Shown: one piece after another, positions 8,943-18,419 of the stretch
Numbering within the stretch: the first letter of the stretch is position 1
How the letters are laid out: every line of letters begins with the position of its first letter
Assembly (NCBI RefSeq): GCF_024666595.1
Contig: NZ_CP088296.1
Location: forward strand, 2,532,501-2,596,500
Direction: 5' to 3'
DNA: 64,000 nt
DNA from: Sphingomonas sp. J315
GTDB lineage: Bacteria; Pseudomonadota; Alphaproteobacteria; Sphingomonadales; Sphingomonadaceae
The notes under the pieces: model-generated
Database searches by the model: none
What the model saw: the letters and a program-made list of their open reading frames with translations, nothing else
What the model was told of the DNA's origin: nothing
Translations under genes and position numbers: made by a program

Positions 8943-10301
8943 ATGATGCCGCCGATGAAGCGCCTTGTATCCCTGTTCGCGCTGCTGCTGTTGTGCGTCA
9001 CCAGCCCGGCCTATGCCCAATCGATCCTGCGCGATGCGGAGACCGAGGCGTTGCTTGCCGACATGTCGCGCGACATCATCAAGGCGGCGAACCTCTCGCC
9101 CGCCAATGTCCGCATCGTCCTGATCAACGACCAGTCGATCAACGCCTTCGTCGCGGGCGGGCAGACGGTCTATCTCCATTCCGGCCTGATCGACGCCGCC
9201 AGCAGCGCCAATGAGGTACAGGGCGTGATCGCCCACGAACTCGGCCATATTACCGGCGGACATGTCTCGTTGAGCGACCGGATGGGCAAAGGCGCCACCG
9301 GAATCACAATCCTCAGCCTGCTCCTCGGCGCGGCGGCGATGGCGGCGGGCTCTGCAGATGCCGGCATGGGGTTGATGCAGCTTGGCCAGCGCGCGGCGCT
9401 TGGCAGCTACCTCGCCTTCAGCCGCGCGCAGGAGGCGACGACCGACGCCGCCGGGGTCAAATATCTGTCGGGCGCGGGCGTCAGCGGCCGCGGCATGCTG
9501 GACTTCTTCAAGAAGTTGCAGCAGCAGGAGTATCGCTGGGGACTGAAGCGCGGTAGCGACACCAGCTATGTGATGAGCCACCCGATGTCGGGGGGATCGC
9601 ATCGCGACGCTGACCGCAGACCTCCAGGCCGATCCGGCGTGGAGCAAGCCCAATGACCCGCAGATCGAGGCGCGGTTCAAGCGCGTTCAGGCCAAGCTGC
9701 GTGGCTATGTTGCCGAACCCAAGGACACGCTTCGCCGCTATCCGGCCACCGACACGACGGTCGTCGCGCGCTACGCCCGCGCCTATGCCTATCATCTCGG
9801 CGGCTATCCCAGGGAAGCGGCGGGCGAGGCGGCGGCATTGGTCCGCGCCGAGCCGCAAAACCCCTATTTCCTTGAGCTGGAGGGGCAGATACTGCTCGAA
9901 TCCGGCAAGCCGCGCGATGCGCTCGCGCCGCTGCGCGCGGCGACGACGCAGACCAATTTTCAGCCGCTGATCGCCACCACTTTCGGGCACGCATTGCTCG
10001 CAACCGAGGATGCGACGCATCTGGAAGAGGCAGAGCGGGTGCTGCGTCAGGCGGTGGTCCGCGACAAGGAAAACCCCTTCGCCTGGTATCAGCTCGGCAT
10101 GCTCTATGAGCGCAAGGGCGATAGCGCGCGCGCTGCACTCGCTACGGCCGAACGGGCCAGCATGATGGGCGACTACGGCCGCGCGATTCCCAGCGCGCAG
10201 GCGGCGATGGCGGGGCTGCCACAGGGCACCCCTGACTGGATCGCGCGCAGGACATCGTCATGGCGGGCCAGGCGATGATGCAGGACAGGAAGCGCAAGTG
10301 A
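8943..10301 (+). CDS. M48 family metalloprotease with TPR region, BepA-like (two frameshifts)
   Basis: Periplasmic zinc protease/chaperone likely involved in outer-membrane protein quality control, like E. coli BepA (YfgC). A signal peptide (LVSLFALLLLCVTSPAYA) precedes the M48 domain, with HELGH at 98-102 and the third ligand Glu164 (RAQEATTDA). TPR-like helices follow. The frame breaks at a run of six G (9590-9595; five restores PMSGDRIATLT) and near 10242 (one extra C restores WIRAQDIVMAG). The repaired frame ends in a TGA that overlaps the GTG start of the next gene, which supports the repair. Starts at 8943 and 8955 are both possible. Confidence 0.85.
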
Positions 10302-11050
10302 TCGAGAAACTGGCGAAAAGCCCGCTGGCGCTGGCCGGCACTTTGGTGCTGTCCGGTGTAGTCGGCGGTCTTGTGGTGATCGGTATGCAGGCGCTCGTCA
10401 CCGACCAGGCTCCGCGCGACGACAAGGCGATCGGTCAGGTCGTCCGCGATTATGTCCTCGAAAACCCCGAAATCCTGCCCGAGGCGATGAAACGATTGCA
10501 GGAGCGCGAGAGCGGCAAGGCGGTCGCCGCCAACCGCGCCGCGATCTTCGACGCCTATGCCGGCGCGTGGGAGGGCAATCCATCGGGCGACGTCACGGTG
10601 TCGGTGTGGATGGATTATGCCTGCGGCTATTGCCGTGCCAGCCTGCCGATCATCGCCCGGCTGGTGGCGGAAGACCCCAAGCTGCGCATCGTCTATCGCG
10701 AGCTTCCGGTGCTGAGCGAGGGCAGCCGCGTCGCCGCCTATTGGGGTCTTGCCGCCGCCGAGCAGGGCAAGTTCAAGCCGTTCCACACTGCGCTCTATTC
10801 GGGCGGGCAATTGAGCCAGGCGTCGATCGCCGCCGCCGCCGCCGCCGCGGGGCTGGACACGGCCCGCGCCCAGCAGTCGATCGGTAGCGACCGGGTCGAG
10901 GCGGAGGTCGCGCGCAACCTCGACACCGCCGGCAAGCTCGGCGTCACCGGCACCCCCAGCTGGGTGATCGGCGATCAGGTCATCTCGGGCATGGTGCCGT
11001 ATGAAGTTCTGAAGCAAGCCGTCGAAGCCGCGCGCAAGCCGGCGAAATAA
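10298..11050 (+). CDS. DsbA family thiol:disulfide oxidoreductase
   Basis: Periplasmic thioredoxin-fold protein, 250 residues. An N-terminal signal anchor (about 10-32) is followed by a helical linker and a thioredoxin domain with C109-G-Y-C112 (MDYACGYCRASL) and the cis-Pro loop TGTPSW. The order and the CGYC motif resemble the DsbA/Com1-like group (Thioredoxin_4) rather than classical CPHC DsbA. The GTG start overlaps the stop of the M48 protease gene by 4 bases, so the two are co-translated. The pairing suggests disulfide handling of envelope substrates along with BepA-like quality control (inference). Confidence 0.9.
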   Translation: MIEKLAKSPLALAGTLVLSGVVGGLVVIGMQALVTDQAPRDDKAIGQVVRDYVLENPEILPEAMKRLQERESGKAVAANRAAIFDAYAGAWEGNPSGDVTVSVWMDYACGYCRASLPIIARLVAEDPKLRIVYRELPVLSEGSRVAAYWGLAAAEQGKFKPFHTALYSGGQLSQASIAAAAAAAGLDTARAQQSIGSDRVEAEVARNLDTAGKLGVTGTPSWVIGDQVISGMVPYEVLKQAVEAARKPAK

Positions 11051-11117
11051 TCGTCCCGCCCTTGTCGGGTTCCGGCTTCGTTCCTAGATGCCCGGCTCCA
11101 CATGCAGGGGGCCGTGC

Positions 11118-12059
11118 ATGCAGCCTATTCTTTCCGTCCGCGGTGTCAGCAAGACCTATGCTTCCGGGCATCGGGCGCTGGGTGCGGTCGATCTCGACAT
11201 CAACAAGGGTGAGATTTTCGCGCTGCTCGGCCCGAACGGCGCGGGCAAGACGACGCTGATCAGCATCATCTGCGGCATCGTGACGCCCAGCTCAGGTACG
11301 ATCACCGTCGGCGGGCACGATACGATTGCGCAGGCGCGCGCTGCGCGGATGATGATCGGGCTGGTGCCGCAGGAATTGTCGGTCGACATGTTCGAAACCG
11401 TGCTGGCCACCACGCGCTACAGCCGCCGCCTGTTCGGCCGCCCTGGTCATGACGCCTATATCGAGCAGGTGCTGAAGGACCTGTCGCTATGGGACAAGCG
11501 CAACTCCAAGATCATGGAATTGTCGGGCGGGATGAAGCGTCGCGTGCTGATCGCAAAGGCGCTGGCGCATGAGCCGGAAATCCTGTTTCTCGACGAGCCA
11601 ACCGCTGGTGTCGACGTCGAACTGCGACGTGACATGTGGAAGCTGGTCCACCGGCTGCGCGAACGCGGCACGACGATCATCCTGACCACCCATTATATCG
11701 AAGAGGCCGAGGAAATGGCCGACCGGGTGGGGGTGATCAACAAGGGCGAGCTGCTGCTGGTCGAGGACAAGGCGGTGCTGATGAAGAAGCTGGGCAAGCG
11801 CGAGATGGACATCGCGCTGGTGGAGCCGATGATGACCGTTCCGGCAGAGCTGAACGAATGGCATTTGACCCTGACCGACGAGGGGACGCGGCTGCGCTAC
11901 ACCTTCGACGCGCAGGCCGAGCGGACCGGCATCCCGTCGCTGCTGCGCAAGCTTGCCGAACTGGGCATCGCGTTCAAGGATCTCGACACGTCGAAATCGA
12001 GCCTGGAGGACATCTTCGTCGACCTTGTAGCCGCGAAGCGTGAGGAGGTGGCGGCATGA
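11118..12059 (+). CDS. ABC-2 type transporter, ATP-binding subunit
   Basis: Cytoplasmic ATPase of a two-gene exporter. Walker A is GPNGAGKT at 38-45, the signature is LSGGMKRR, Walker B is [10 protein letters not shown] and the switch His is in [12 protein letters not shown]. The C-terminal extension is typical of the CcmA/NodI-like drug or polysaccharide exporter group. ATG 11118 follows GGGGG at fair spacing; an upstream in-frame ATG (11088) would add ten residues with no family support. Its stop overlaps the permease start (ATGA). Substrate not predictable. Confidence 0.93.
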   Translation: MQPILSVRGVSKTYASGHRALGAVDLDINKGEIFALLGPNGAGKTTLISIICGIVTPSSGTITVGGHDTIAQARAARMMIGLVPQELSVDMFETVLATTRYSRRLFGRPGHDAYIEQVLKDLSLWDKRNSKIMELSGGMKRRVLIAKALAHEPEILFLDEPTAGVDVELRRDMWKLVHRLRERGTTIILTTHYIEEAEEMADRVGVINKGELLLVEDKAVLMKKLGKREMDIALVEPMMTVPAELNEWHLTLTDEGTRLRYTFDAQAERTGIPSLLRKLAELGIAFKDLDTSKSSLEDIFVDLVAAKREEVAA

Positions 12060-12826
12060 CCGGGTTCAACCATCACGGCGTGTGGGCGATCTATCGCTTC
12101 GAGATGGCGCGTGCGCTGCGCACCTTGGGGCAGAGCCTGGTCACGCCAGTGATCACCACCGCGCTCTATTTCGTCGTGTTCGGCGGCGCGATCGGGTCGC
12201 GGATGCAGGAGCTCGACGGGGTGTCCTATGGTACGTTTATCGTGCCGGGCCTGATCATGATGAACCTGCTCCAGCTGTCGATCTCCAACGCGTCGATCGG
12301 CATCTACTTCCCCAAATTCACCGGCACGGTCTACGAACTGCTCTCCGCCCCGGTCACGGCGATCGAAATGGTGATTGGCTATGTCGGCGCCGCGGCGACC
12401 AAGTCGATCGCGATCGGCCTCGTCATCCTGTTCACCGCGATGGTGTTCGTCGACGTGCCGATCGCGCATCCGTTCGTGATGCTGGCGATGCTGGTGCTGA
12501 CCGCGGTCACCTTTTCGATGCTCGGCTTCATCATCGGAATCTGGGCCAAAGGGTTCGAGCAATTGAGCTTCGTCCCCGCGCTGATCGTCACACCGCTGAC
12601 CTTCCTCGGCGGCGCCTTCTACACGATCAACATGCTGCCCGAACCGTGGCGCACCATCAGCCTCGCCAACCCGGTCGTCTATCTGGTCAGCGGTTTCCGC
12701 TGGGCGTTCTTCGACAAGGGCGATGTCGCGATCGGGGTGAGCCTGGGCTTCACCGCAGCGTTCCTGTTCCTGTGCCTCGGCGTGATCGGCTGGATCTTCA
12801 AGACCGGCTGGCGGCTGAAGAACTGA
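12056..12826 (+). CDS. ABC-2 type transporter, permease subunit
   Basis: 256-residue inner-membrane protein with about six hydrophobic segments and the ABC-2 domain pattern ([13 protein letters not shown], and [18 protein letters not shown] before the last helices). It partners the ATPase immediately upstream through a 4-base overlap. NodJ/KpsM-like architecture is consistent with export of a glycolipid, polysaccharide or drug. Its 3' end overlaps the convergent CPBP gene by 29 bases. Confidence 0.92.
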   Translation: MTGFNHHGVWAIYRFEMARALRTLGQSLVTPVITTALYFVVFGGAIGSRMQELDGVSYGTFIVPGLIMMNLLQLSISNASIGIYFPKFTGTVYELLSAPVTAIEMVIGYVGAAATKSIAIGLVILFTAMVFVDVPIAHPFVMLAMLVLTAVTFSMLGFIIGIWAKGFEQLSFVPALIVTPLTFLGGAFYTINMLPEPWRTISLANPVVYLVSGFRWAFFDKGDVAIGVSLGFTAAFLFLCLGVIGWIFKTGWRLKN

Positions 12827-13553
12827 CGGGAACCAGCAGCGGCCGCAGCACCAGCGCGTTGAGGTTCAGCAGCGCATGGACAAGCATCGCAAACCATAGC
12901 TGGCTGGTGGCGAGGTAGAGGATCGTGAGCGTCACGCCGACCAGCGCCGACGCCGCGACTCCTGCCCAGCCCTGATAGCGATGGGCATAAGCAAACAGCG
13001 CGGTAGCGAGCGCCATGCCGAGCAGCGCATCGCCCGAAACCCGGGCTACGAACAGCGGCAGGGCGAGGCGGAAGAACAGCTCCTCGACCACGCCGGCGGT
13101 AATGCCCAGCGCGGCGGTCCAGCCGGTTTCGCCGGGGGTGCGGGGAAGCAGGGCGGCGAATTTGCCCGACATCAGCTGGCGTTTGCCCTGCCGCGCGCGC
13201 CACCATTGGATGCCAAGCCCGATCACCGCCCCGCACGCAAATCCGGCGAGCACCGCGATCTTGAGATGCAGGACATTGCCCCCAAATCCGGCGATCTGGC
13301 GCGCGGGCGGAATCAGCGGCGCAAACTCCGGCGGAAGCACCTCGATGGCATCCCATCTGCTCGCGACCAGCAGCGCCGCCACCGCGCTCGCCCCAAACGC
13401 CAACGGCGCGCGGCGCATCCAGCGGCGATAGCTGGCGATCCGGTCGGCGGGCGCGCGCCCGCTGCGATCACCCCGGACGTACCAGATATACGCGCCGACC
13501 AGCGCAATCAGCAGCGCGACGTCGAGCGGCGCGACGGACGGGATTGCGCCCAT
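12798..13553 (-). CDS. CPBP family intramembrane glutamic endopeptidase
   Basis: Polytopic protein of 251 residues. It shows the three conserved CPBP/Abi motifs: EELFFR ([12 protein letters not shown]), FAYAH ([11 protein letters not shown]) and a final VHALLNL. These are the presumed catalytic Glu and His residues of the Rce1-like family. Function in bacteria is mostly unknown (protein processing, immunity or membrane-stress roles are known in the family). The ATG start overlaps the glpX TGA by one base (TGATG), so it is the second gene of a glpX operon. Confidence 0.88.
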   Translation of the reverse strand: MGAIPSVAPLDVALLIALVGAYIWYVRGDRSGRAPADRIASYRRWMRRAPLAFGASAVAALLVASRWDAIEVLPPEFAPLIPPARQIAGFGGNVLHLKIAVLAGFACGAVIGLGIQWWRARQGKRQLMSGKFAALLPRTPGETGWTAALGITAGVVEELFFRLALPLFVARVSGDALLGMALATALFAYAHRYQGWAGVAASALVGVTLTILYLATSQLWFAMLVHALLNLNALVLRPLLVPVSSSAASRS

Positions 13554-14521
13554 CAACCGATGCGATGCTCGCCCTTGACCCAGCGCACCGTGCCGGAACT
13601 GGCGCGCATCACCACGCTCTCGGTGGTCATCTTGTCCTTCTTGCGCTTGACGCCCTCCAGCAGCGACCCGTCGGTCACGCCGGTCGCGGCGAAGATACAG
13701 TCGCCCTTGGCCAGTTCCGACAGGTCGTACTGCTTGTCGAGATCGCTGATGCCCCATTTGCGGGCACGGGCACGCTCATCCTCATTGCGGAACAGCAACC
13801 GGCCCTTGAACTGGCCGCCGACACAGCGCAGCGCGGCACAGGCCAGTACGCCCTCCGGTGCGCCGCCCTGGCCCATATAGACGTCGATCGTGGTGTCGGG
13901 ATCGGTGGTCGCGATCACCCCCGCGACGTCGCCGTCGCCGATCAGCACCACGCCGCACCCCAGCGAGCGCAGCTCGGCGATCAGCTTTTCATGGCGCGGA
14001 CGGTCGAGCACACAGGCGATGATCTCGCGCGGCTCGACGCCCTTGGCCGCAGCGATGGCCTTGATGTTTTCGGTCACCGATTTGTCGAGGTCGATCACCT
14101 CGGGCGGATAGCCGGGGCCGACCGCGATCTTGTCCATATAGACGTCGGGGGCGTTGAGCAGATTGCCCTCTTCTGCGATGGCGAGGACGGCAAGACTGTT
14201 CGGACCCGCCTTGGCGCAGATGGTGGTTCCTTCCAGCGGATCGAGCGCGATGTCGATCTTTGGCCCCTTGCCGGGGGCCGAGCCAACCTTTTCGCCGATG
14301 AACAGCATCGGTGCCTCGTCGCGCTCGCCCTCGCCGATCACCACGGTGCCGTCCATGTACAGTTCGTTGAGTGCGGCGCGCATCGCCTCGACGGCGGCGG
14401 CGTCTGCGGCCTTTTCGTCACCGCGTCCGACCAAGGTCGATGCAGCGATGGCAGCGGCTTCGGTCACCCGGACCATTTCTAAGACAAGGACGCGGTCGAG
14501 AAGCTGACTGGCGGTCTGCAT
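13553..14521 (-). CDS. glpX: class II fructose-1,6-bisphosphatase
   Basis: Hydrolyses fructose-1,6-bisphosphate in gluconeogenesis. The 322-residue protein shows the GlpX signatures VIGEGERDEAPML, ALDPLEGTT (metal-binding Asp/Glu) and MGQGGAPEGVLA. Length is normal for the family. It is divergent from ppc with about 170 bases between the starts, so two enzymes around PEP and gluconeogenesis share one intergenic region. A CPBP protease gene is coupled downstream. Confidence 0.96.
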   Translation of the reverse strand: MQTASQLLDRVLVLEMVRVTEAAAIAASTLVGRGDEKAADAAAVEAMRAALNELYMDGTVVIGEGERDEAPMLFIGEKVGSAPGKGPKIDIALDPLEGTTICAKAGPNSLAVLAIAEEGNLLNAPDVYMDKIAVGPGYPPEVIDLDKSVTENIKAIAAAKGVEPREIIACVLDRPRHEKLIAELRSLGCGVVLIGDGDVAGVIATTDPDTTIDVYMGQGGAPEGVLACAALRCVGGQFKGRLLFRNEDERARARKWGISDLDKQYDLSELAKGDCIFAATGVTDGSLLEGVKRKKDKMTTESVVMRASSGTVRWVKGEHRIG

Positions 14522-14692
14522 GGGTTGGGCGGTCCTCTATCTGGCTGTTTCATCGGGGCGATAGGTGCGTGCGCCGGGCTTGTCGATGCCCGCCAACGCT
14601 GTCATCGCGACCAAATTCGCATGGGCCGCACGATTGGTAACGCCGGATACCGACTCGTTGACGCAATCCATCTTGCAGTGCAGCACGCGCGC

Positions 14693-17368
14693 ATGGCCAG
14701 TGCACCCCCGATCACCAACAATCCCGATGTCCGTTTCCTCGGTCGCGTCCTGGGCGACGTGATCCGCGCCTATGGCGGCGATGCGTTGTTCCGGCGGATC
14801 GAATATATCCGGTCGGCGTCGGTCGACCGGCATCGCGGGATCGCGGGCGCGGACTCGATCGACCCGGGCCTCGACAGCCTGAGCCTCGACGAGACGCTCG
14901 ATTTCGTGCGCAGCTTCATGCTGTTCTCGATGCTCGCCAACCTCGCCGAGGATCGGCAGGGGATCGCCGCCGAGCCGGGCGCCGACATCGAGCATGCCGT
15001 GGCCAAGCTCAAGGAACATGGCATCGGCCGCGAGCGGATCGCCGAGCTGCTCGCCGATGCGCTGGTCGCCCCGGTGCTGACCGCGCACCCGACCGAGGTG
15101 CGGCGCAAGTCGATGCTCGACCACCGCAACCGCATCGCAGAGCTGATGCGGCTCAAGGATGCGGGCGTCGCCGAAACCCCTGACGGCGATCTGGTCGATG
15201 AGGCGATCGTGCGGCAGGTGGCATTGCTGTGGCAGACGCGCGTGCTGCGGTTCGAACGGCTCTATGTCGCCGACGAGATCGAGAATGTGCTGTCCTATCT
15301 GCGCGACGTGTTCCTGCCGACCCTGCCCGCGCTCTATGCCCGTTGGGATCGGGCTTTGGGCAGCCGCGTCCCCGCCTTTCTGCGCCCGGGCAACTGGATC
15401 GGCGGCGACCGTGACGGCAACCCGTTTGTTACCGCCGATTCGATGCGCCTCACAATGGCGCGCTCGGCGGAGACGGTGCTGGCTTACTATCTCGACTCGG
15501 TCCACGCACTCGGGGCCGAGCTGTCGATCTCCAGCCGCCATGCCGAGATCGACGCCGGGGTCGCGGCGCTGGCCGAAGCAAGCGGCGACGATGCCGCGAG
15601 CCGCAGCGACGAACCCTATCGCCGCGCGCTCTCGGGCGTCTATGCGCGCCTAGCCGCCACCTATCGCGACCTGACCGGCAAGCCCGCTCCGCGCCCCGGC
15701 CCGTTGAGAGGCGAGCGCTATGCCGATCCCGCCGCATTCCGTGCCGATCTGTCGGCCATCGCCAAGGGACTGGCGGCGCATGGCGGTGAGACGCTGGCAT
15801 CCAGTGGGTCGCTCGGCCGGCTGATCCGCGCGGTCGATATCTTCGGCTTTCACCTCGCCACGCTCGACATGCGTCAGAACAGCGCGGTGCATGAGCGCAT
15901 GGTCGCGGAATTGCTCAAGGTGGCGGGGGTCGAGGCGGACTATGCCGCGCTCGACGAGGACGCACGCATTGCGCTGCTTCGCCGCGAGCTCGCCAGCCCG
16001 CGCCCGCTGACCAGCCGCTATGCCGATTACTCGGACGAGACCGCGTCGGAACTGGCGATCGTCCATGCCGCTGCCGAAGTCCATGCCAGATACGGACGCG
16101 CCGCGATTCGCCAATATATCGTGTCGATGGCGCAGTCGGTGTCGGACCTGCTCGAAGTCCATGTCCTGCTCAAGGAAGCCGGACTCTATACTCCCGGCGA
16201 GCCGGCACAGGCGCACATCATGGCAGTACCACTGTTCGAGACGATCGGCGATCTCGACGCCGGGCCGGACATCATGCGCGCCTGGTTCGCGCTGCCCGAG
16301 GTCGCAGCGATCGCGGGCAAGCGCGGGCATCAGGAAGTGATGATCGGATATTCCGACTCGAACAAGGACGGTGGCTACCTCACCTCGACCTGGGGGCTGA
16401 GCAAGGGATCGACCGCGCTGCGCCCGGTGTTCGAGGAGGCGGGAATCGGCATGCAGCTGTTCCACGGCCGCGGCGGCGCGGTCGGGCGCGGCGGGGGATC
16501 GTCCTTTGCGGCGATCCAGGCGCAGCCGCCCGGAACGGTTCAGGGCCGCATCCGCATCACCGAACAGGGTGAGGTGATCGCTGCGAAATATGGCACGCGG
16601 GAAAGCGCGCAGACCAACCTCGAGGCGATGGCGTCGGCAACCCTGCTCGCCAGTCTCGAGCCGCAGCGTCTGTCGGAGGGCGACGCCGCGCGGTTCGAAG
16701 GCGCGATGGAACAGCTCTCGACCACCGCGTTCAAGGCGTATCGCGATCTGGTCTATGGCACCGAGGGCTTCACCACCTTCTTCCGCCAGCTGACCCCGAT
16801 CGCCGAGATCGCTGGCCTCAAGATCGGCAGCCGCCCGGCGAGCCGCAAGAAGAGCGACGCGATCGAGGATCTGCGCGCGATCCCCTGGGTGTTCAGCTGG
16901 GCACAGGCGCGCGTCATGCTGCCAGGCTGGTATGGCGTCGGTCAGGCGCTCGCGGCGTTCCCCGACCGGGGGCTGCTGCGCGAGATGGCGGCGGGCTGGC
17001 CGCTCTTCGCCTCGACGCTGGCGAATATGGAAATGGTGCTCGCCAAGTCCGACATGGGCATCGCCGGGCGCTATGCGGCTTTGGTCGAGGATCGCGCGCT
17101 CGCCGATACGATCTTCGGACGCATCCGCGAGGATTGGCAGCGCACGCATGACCAGCTGCTCGAAGTGACGCGCCAGACGCGGTTGCTGGAGAAGCACCCC
17201 GCGCTCGAAACCTCGATCAAGCTGCGCCTGCCCTATATCGAGCCGCTCAACCTGCTCCAGGTCGAACTGCTCAAGCGCCACCGCGCGGGTGAGACCGACC
17301 CCAAGATCGAGCAGGGCATTTTGCTGTCGATCAACGCCATCGCGACCGCGCTGCGCAATTCGGGCTGA
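14693..17368 (+). CDS. ppc: phosphoenolpyruvate carboxylase
   Basis: Anaplerotic enzyme that carboxylates PEP to oxaloacetate. From ATG 14693 it is 891 residues. Active-site signatures are VLTAHPTEVRRKS (catalytic His), GGDRDGNPFVT, the second catalytic site VMIGYSDSNKDGGYLTS, and FHGRGGAVGRGGG. The C-terminus ends in LRNSG, close to the usual NTG end that binds the active site. In-frame codons upstream of 14693 give residues unlike the family, so that start was chosen. A large palindromic element lies just after the stop. Confidence 0.96.
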   Translation: MASAPPITNNPDVRFLGRVLGDVIRAYGGDALFRRIEYIRSASVDRHRGIAGADSIDPGLDSLSLDETLDFVRSFMLFSMLANLAEDRQGIAAEPGADIEHAVAKLKEHGIGRERIAELLADALVAPVLTAHPTEVRRKSMLDHRNRIAELMRLKDAGVAETPDGDLVDEAIVRQVALLWQTRVLRFERLYVADEIENVLSYLRDVFLPTLPALYARWDRALGSRVPAFLRPGNWIGGDRDGNPFVTADSMRLTMARSAETVLAYYLDSVHALGAELSISSRHAEIDAGVAALAEASGDDAASRSDEPYRRALSGVYARLAATYRDLTGKPAPRPGPLRGERYADPAAFRADLSAIAKGLAAHGGETLASSGSLGRLIRAVDIFGFHLATLDMRQNSAVHERMVAELLKVAGVEADYAALDEDARIALLRRELASPRPLTSRYADYSDETASELAIVHAAAEVHARYGRAAIRQYIVSMAQSVSDLLEVHVLLKEAGLYTPGEPAQAHIMAVPLFETIGDLDAGPDIMRAWFALPEVAAIAGKRGHQEVMIGYSDSNKDGGYLTSTWGLSKGSTALRPVFEEAGIGMQLFHGRGGAVGRGGGSSFAAIQAQPPGTVQGRIRITEQGEVIAAKYGTRESAQTNLEAMASATLLASLEPQRLSEGDAARFEGAMEQLSTTAFKAYRDLVYGTEGFTTFFRQLTPIAEIAGLKIGSRPASRKKSDAIEDLRAIPWVFSWAQARVMLPGWYGVGQALAAFPDRGLLREMAAGWPLFASTLANMEMVLAKSDMGIAGRYAALVEDRALADTIFGRIREDWQRTHDQLLEVTRQTRLLEKHPALETSIKLRLPYIEPLNLLQVELLKRHRAGETDPKIEQGILLSINAIATALRNSG

Positions 17369-17374
17369 TCAGAT

Positions 17375-17494
17375 CTCCCCGGAACGGGGAGGGGGACCAG
17401 CCGAAGGCTGGTGGAGGGGCCCGAGGCATCGGAATCGCTTGCCTCGGGCCCCTCCGTCAGCGCTGCGCGCTGCCACCTCCCCGTTCCGGGGAGG
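17375..17494. repeat. symmetrical multi-hairpin extragenic element
   Basis: Fills the gap between convergent ppc and the thioesterase gene. The outer hairpins CTCCCCG-GAA-CGGGGAG (17375-17391) and CCTCCCCG-TTC-CGGGGAGG (17476-17494) are also reverse complements of each other. Inside are ACCAGCC-GAA-GGCTGGT (17396-17412), a perfect 16-bp stem (17413-17428 with 17440-17455) and CAGCGC-TGC-GCGCTG (17458-17472). The whole can fold as a cruciform or clover shape on either strand. It probably acts as a bidirectional transcript end and looks like a dispersed repeat family. Confidence 0.8.
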
Positions 17495-17496
17495 AC

Positions 17497-17892
17497 TTAG
17501 GTCTCCAGAAACGGCGCGGCGATTTCCGGCCGCACCCGTACCAGCCGTCCGGTGGCGCGGTCGAGCATCGCCCAGGTCGACACCGCCTCCACCTTCACCC
17601 TGCCATCGGTGCCGGTGAAGCGCATATGGCGGTCGAAGCGCGCGCCCTTGGGCGGATCGGGGACCCAGGTTTCGCCGACCACCGTCTCGCCCGCATTCAC
17701 ATTGCCGCGATAGTCGATCTCGTGCCGGGTCACGACCCAGACATAGGCGTCGCGATGCTCGGGCGGGGCTACCGCAGCCCAGTGTGACACCGCCACATCC
17801 TGAATCCAGCGGACCCAGACTGCGTTGTTGACATGGCCCAGCTCGTCAATGTCGTCGGGCTGGGCCGTGATGCTCTTCGTAAAGCGCGTCAT
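17497..17892 (-). CDS. acyl-CoA thioesterase, 4HBT hotdog fold
   Basis: 131-residue hotdog-fold protein with the 4HBT/YbgC signature DIDELGHVNNAVWVRWIQD, where the Asp and His/Asn lie at the active site, and a central strand region VVTRHEIDYRGNVNAGE. It likely hydrolyses acyl-CoA thioesters in the cytoplasm. Not part of a tol-pal cluster, although an exbD/tolR-like gene lies upstream on the same strand. Substrate unknown. Confidence 0.88.
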   Translation of the reverse strand: MTRFTKSITAQPDDIDELGHVNNAVWVRWIQDVAVSHWAAVAPPEHRDAYVWVVTRHEIDYRGNVNAGETVVGETWVPDPPKGARFDRHMRFTGTDGRVKVEAVSTWAMLDRATGRLVRVRPEIAAPFLET

Positions 17893-17940
17893 GACTTGAC
17901 GTTAACGGCAACCTTGCTGCGCTGCAAACAGGACTTGGCG

Positions 17941-18358
17941 TCAGTCGAACTTCATCCGCTCATGGCCGACAAAGCCGAGCTTGGTGACGCCCGCATGCTT
18001 GATCACCGCGAGGATGGCGTCGAAGCGTTCATAGCGCGCCGCTTCGTCGGTCTTGATCAGCAACGCGGTGTCGGCACCGACTCCGGATTTGAGCAGCACG
18101 GGGAGCTGGGCATCGGTGATCTCGCGCGCCGTCCCAGAACAGCGATCCATCGGCGGCGATGTCGAGGCGGTTGGGCAGGGATGGCTGAGCCTGCGTCTCC
18201 CCCTGCGGCAGGTCGACCGGAACCTTGTGCGTCATGCTCGGGATGGTGACGATCAGCATGATGAGCAGGACCAGCATCACGTCGATCAGCGGGGTGATGT
18301 TGAGCGCGCTGAACGGCTCGGCGTCGTCGCGGCTGCGATAGGCAAGTGCACGGGGCAT
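17941..18358 (-). CDS. ExbD/TolR family biopolymer transport protein (frameshifted near 18133)
   Basis: Small inner-membrane protein of proton-driven motors. It has a short cytoplasmic N-terminus, the hallmark ALNITPLIDVMLVLLIMLIV helix with its proton-path Asp, and a periplasmic domain (VPVDLPQ, then ...VLLKSGVGADTALLIKTD). The frame breaks after GSLFW at a GGG triplet. Removing one G joins it to TAREITDAQLP and gives about 138 residues, normal for the family. The start has a very strong AGGAGGT. No ExbB/TolQ or TonB gene is adjacent, so the partner must be encoded elsewhere. Confidence 0.85.
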
Positions 18359-18380
18359 CGATACCTCCTCTCGTTAAGAG

Positions 18381-18392
18381 ATGATGTATCAT
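18381..18392. promoter_or_regulatory. palindrome in the exbD upstream region
   Basis: ATGAT-GT-ATCAT is a perfect inverted repeat 23-34 bases upstream of the exbD-like start, between it and the YdeI gene. It lies where a promoter would be and could be an operator. It does not match a Fur box that I can recognise. Confidence 0.4.
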
Positions 18393-18419
18393 GCCATAAT
18401 TGGAACGGCGTGCAAGCCG

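Noticed and set aside
18029..18150. Two overlapping separate small genes in place of one exbD
   Set aside because: The two frames cover the N- and C-terminal halves of a single ExbD fold, and one removed base joins them.
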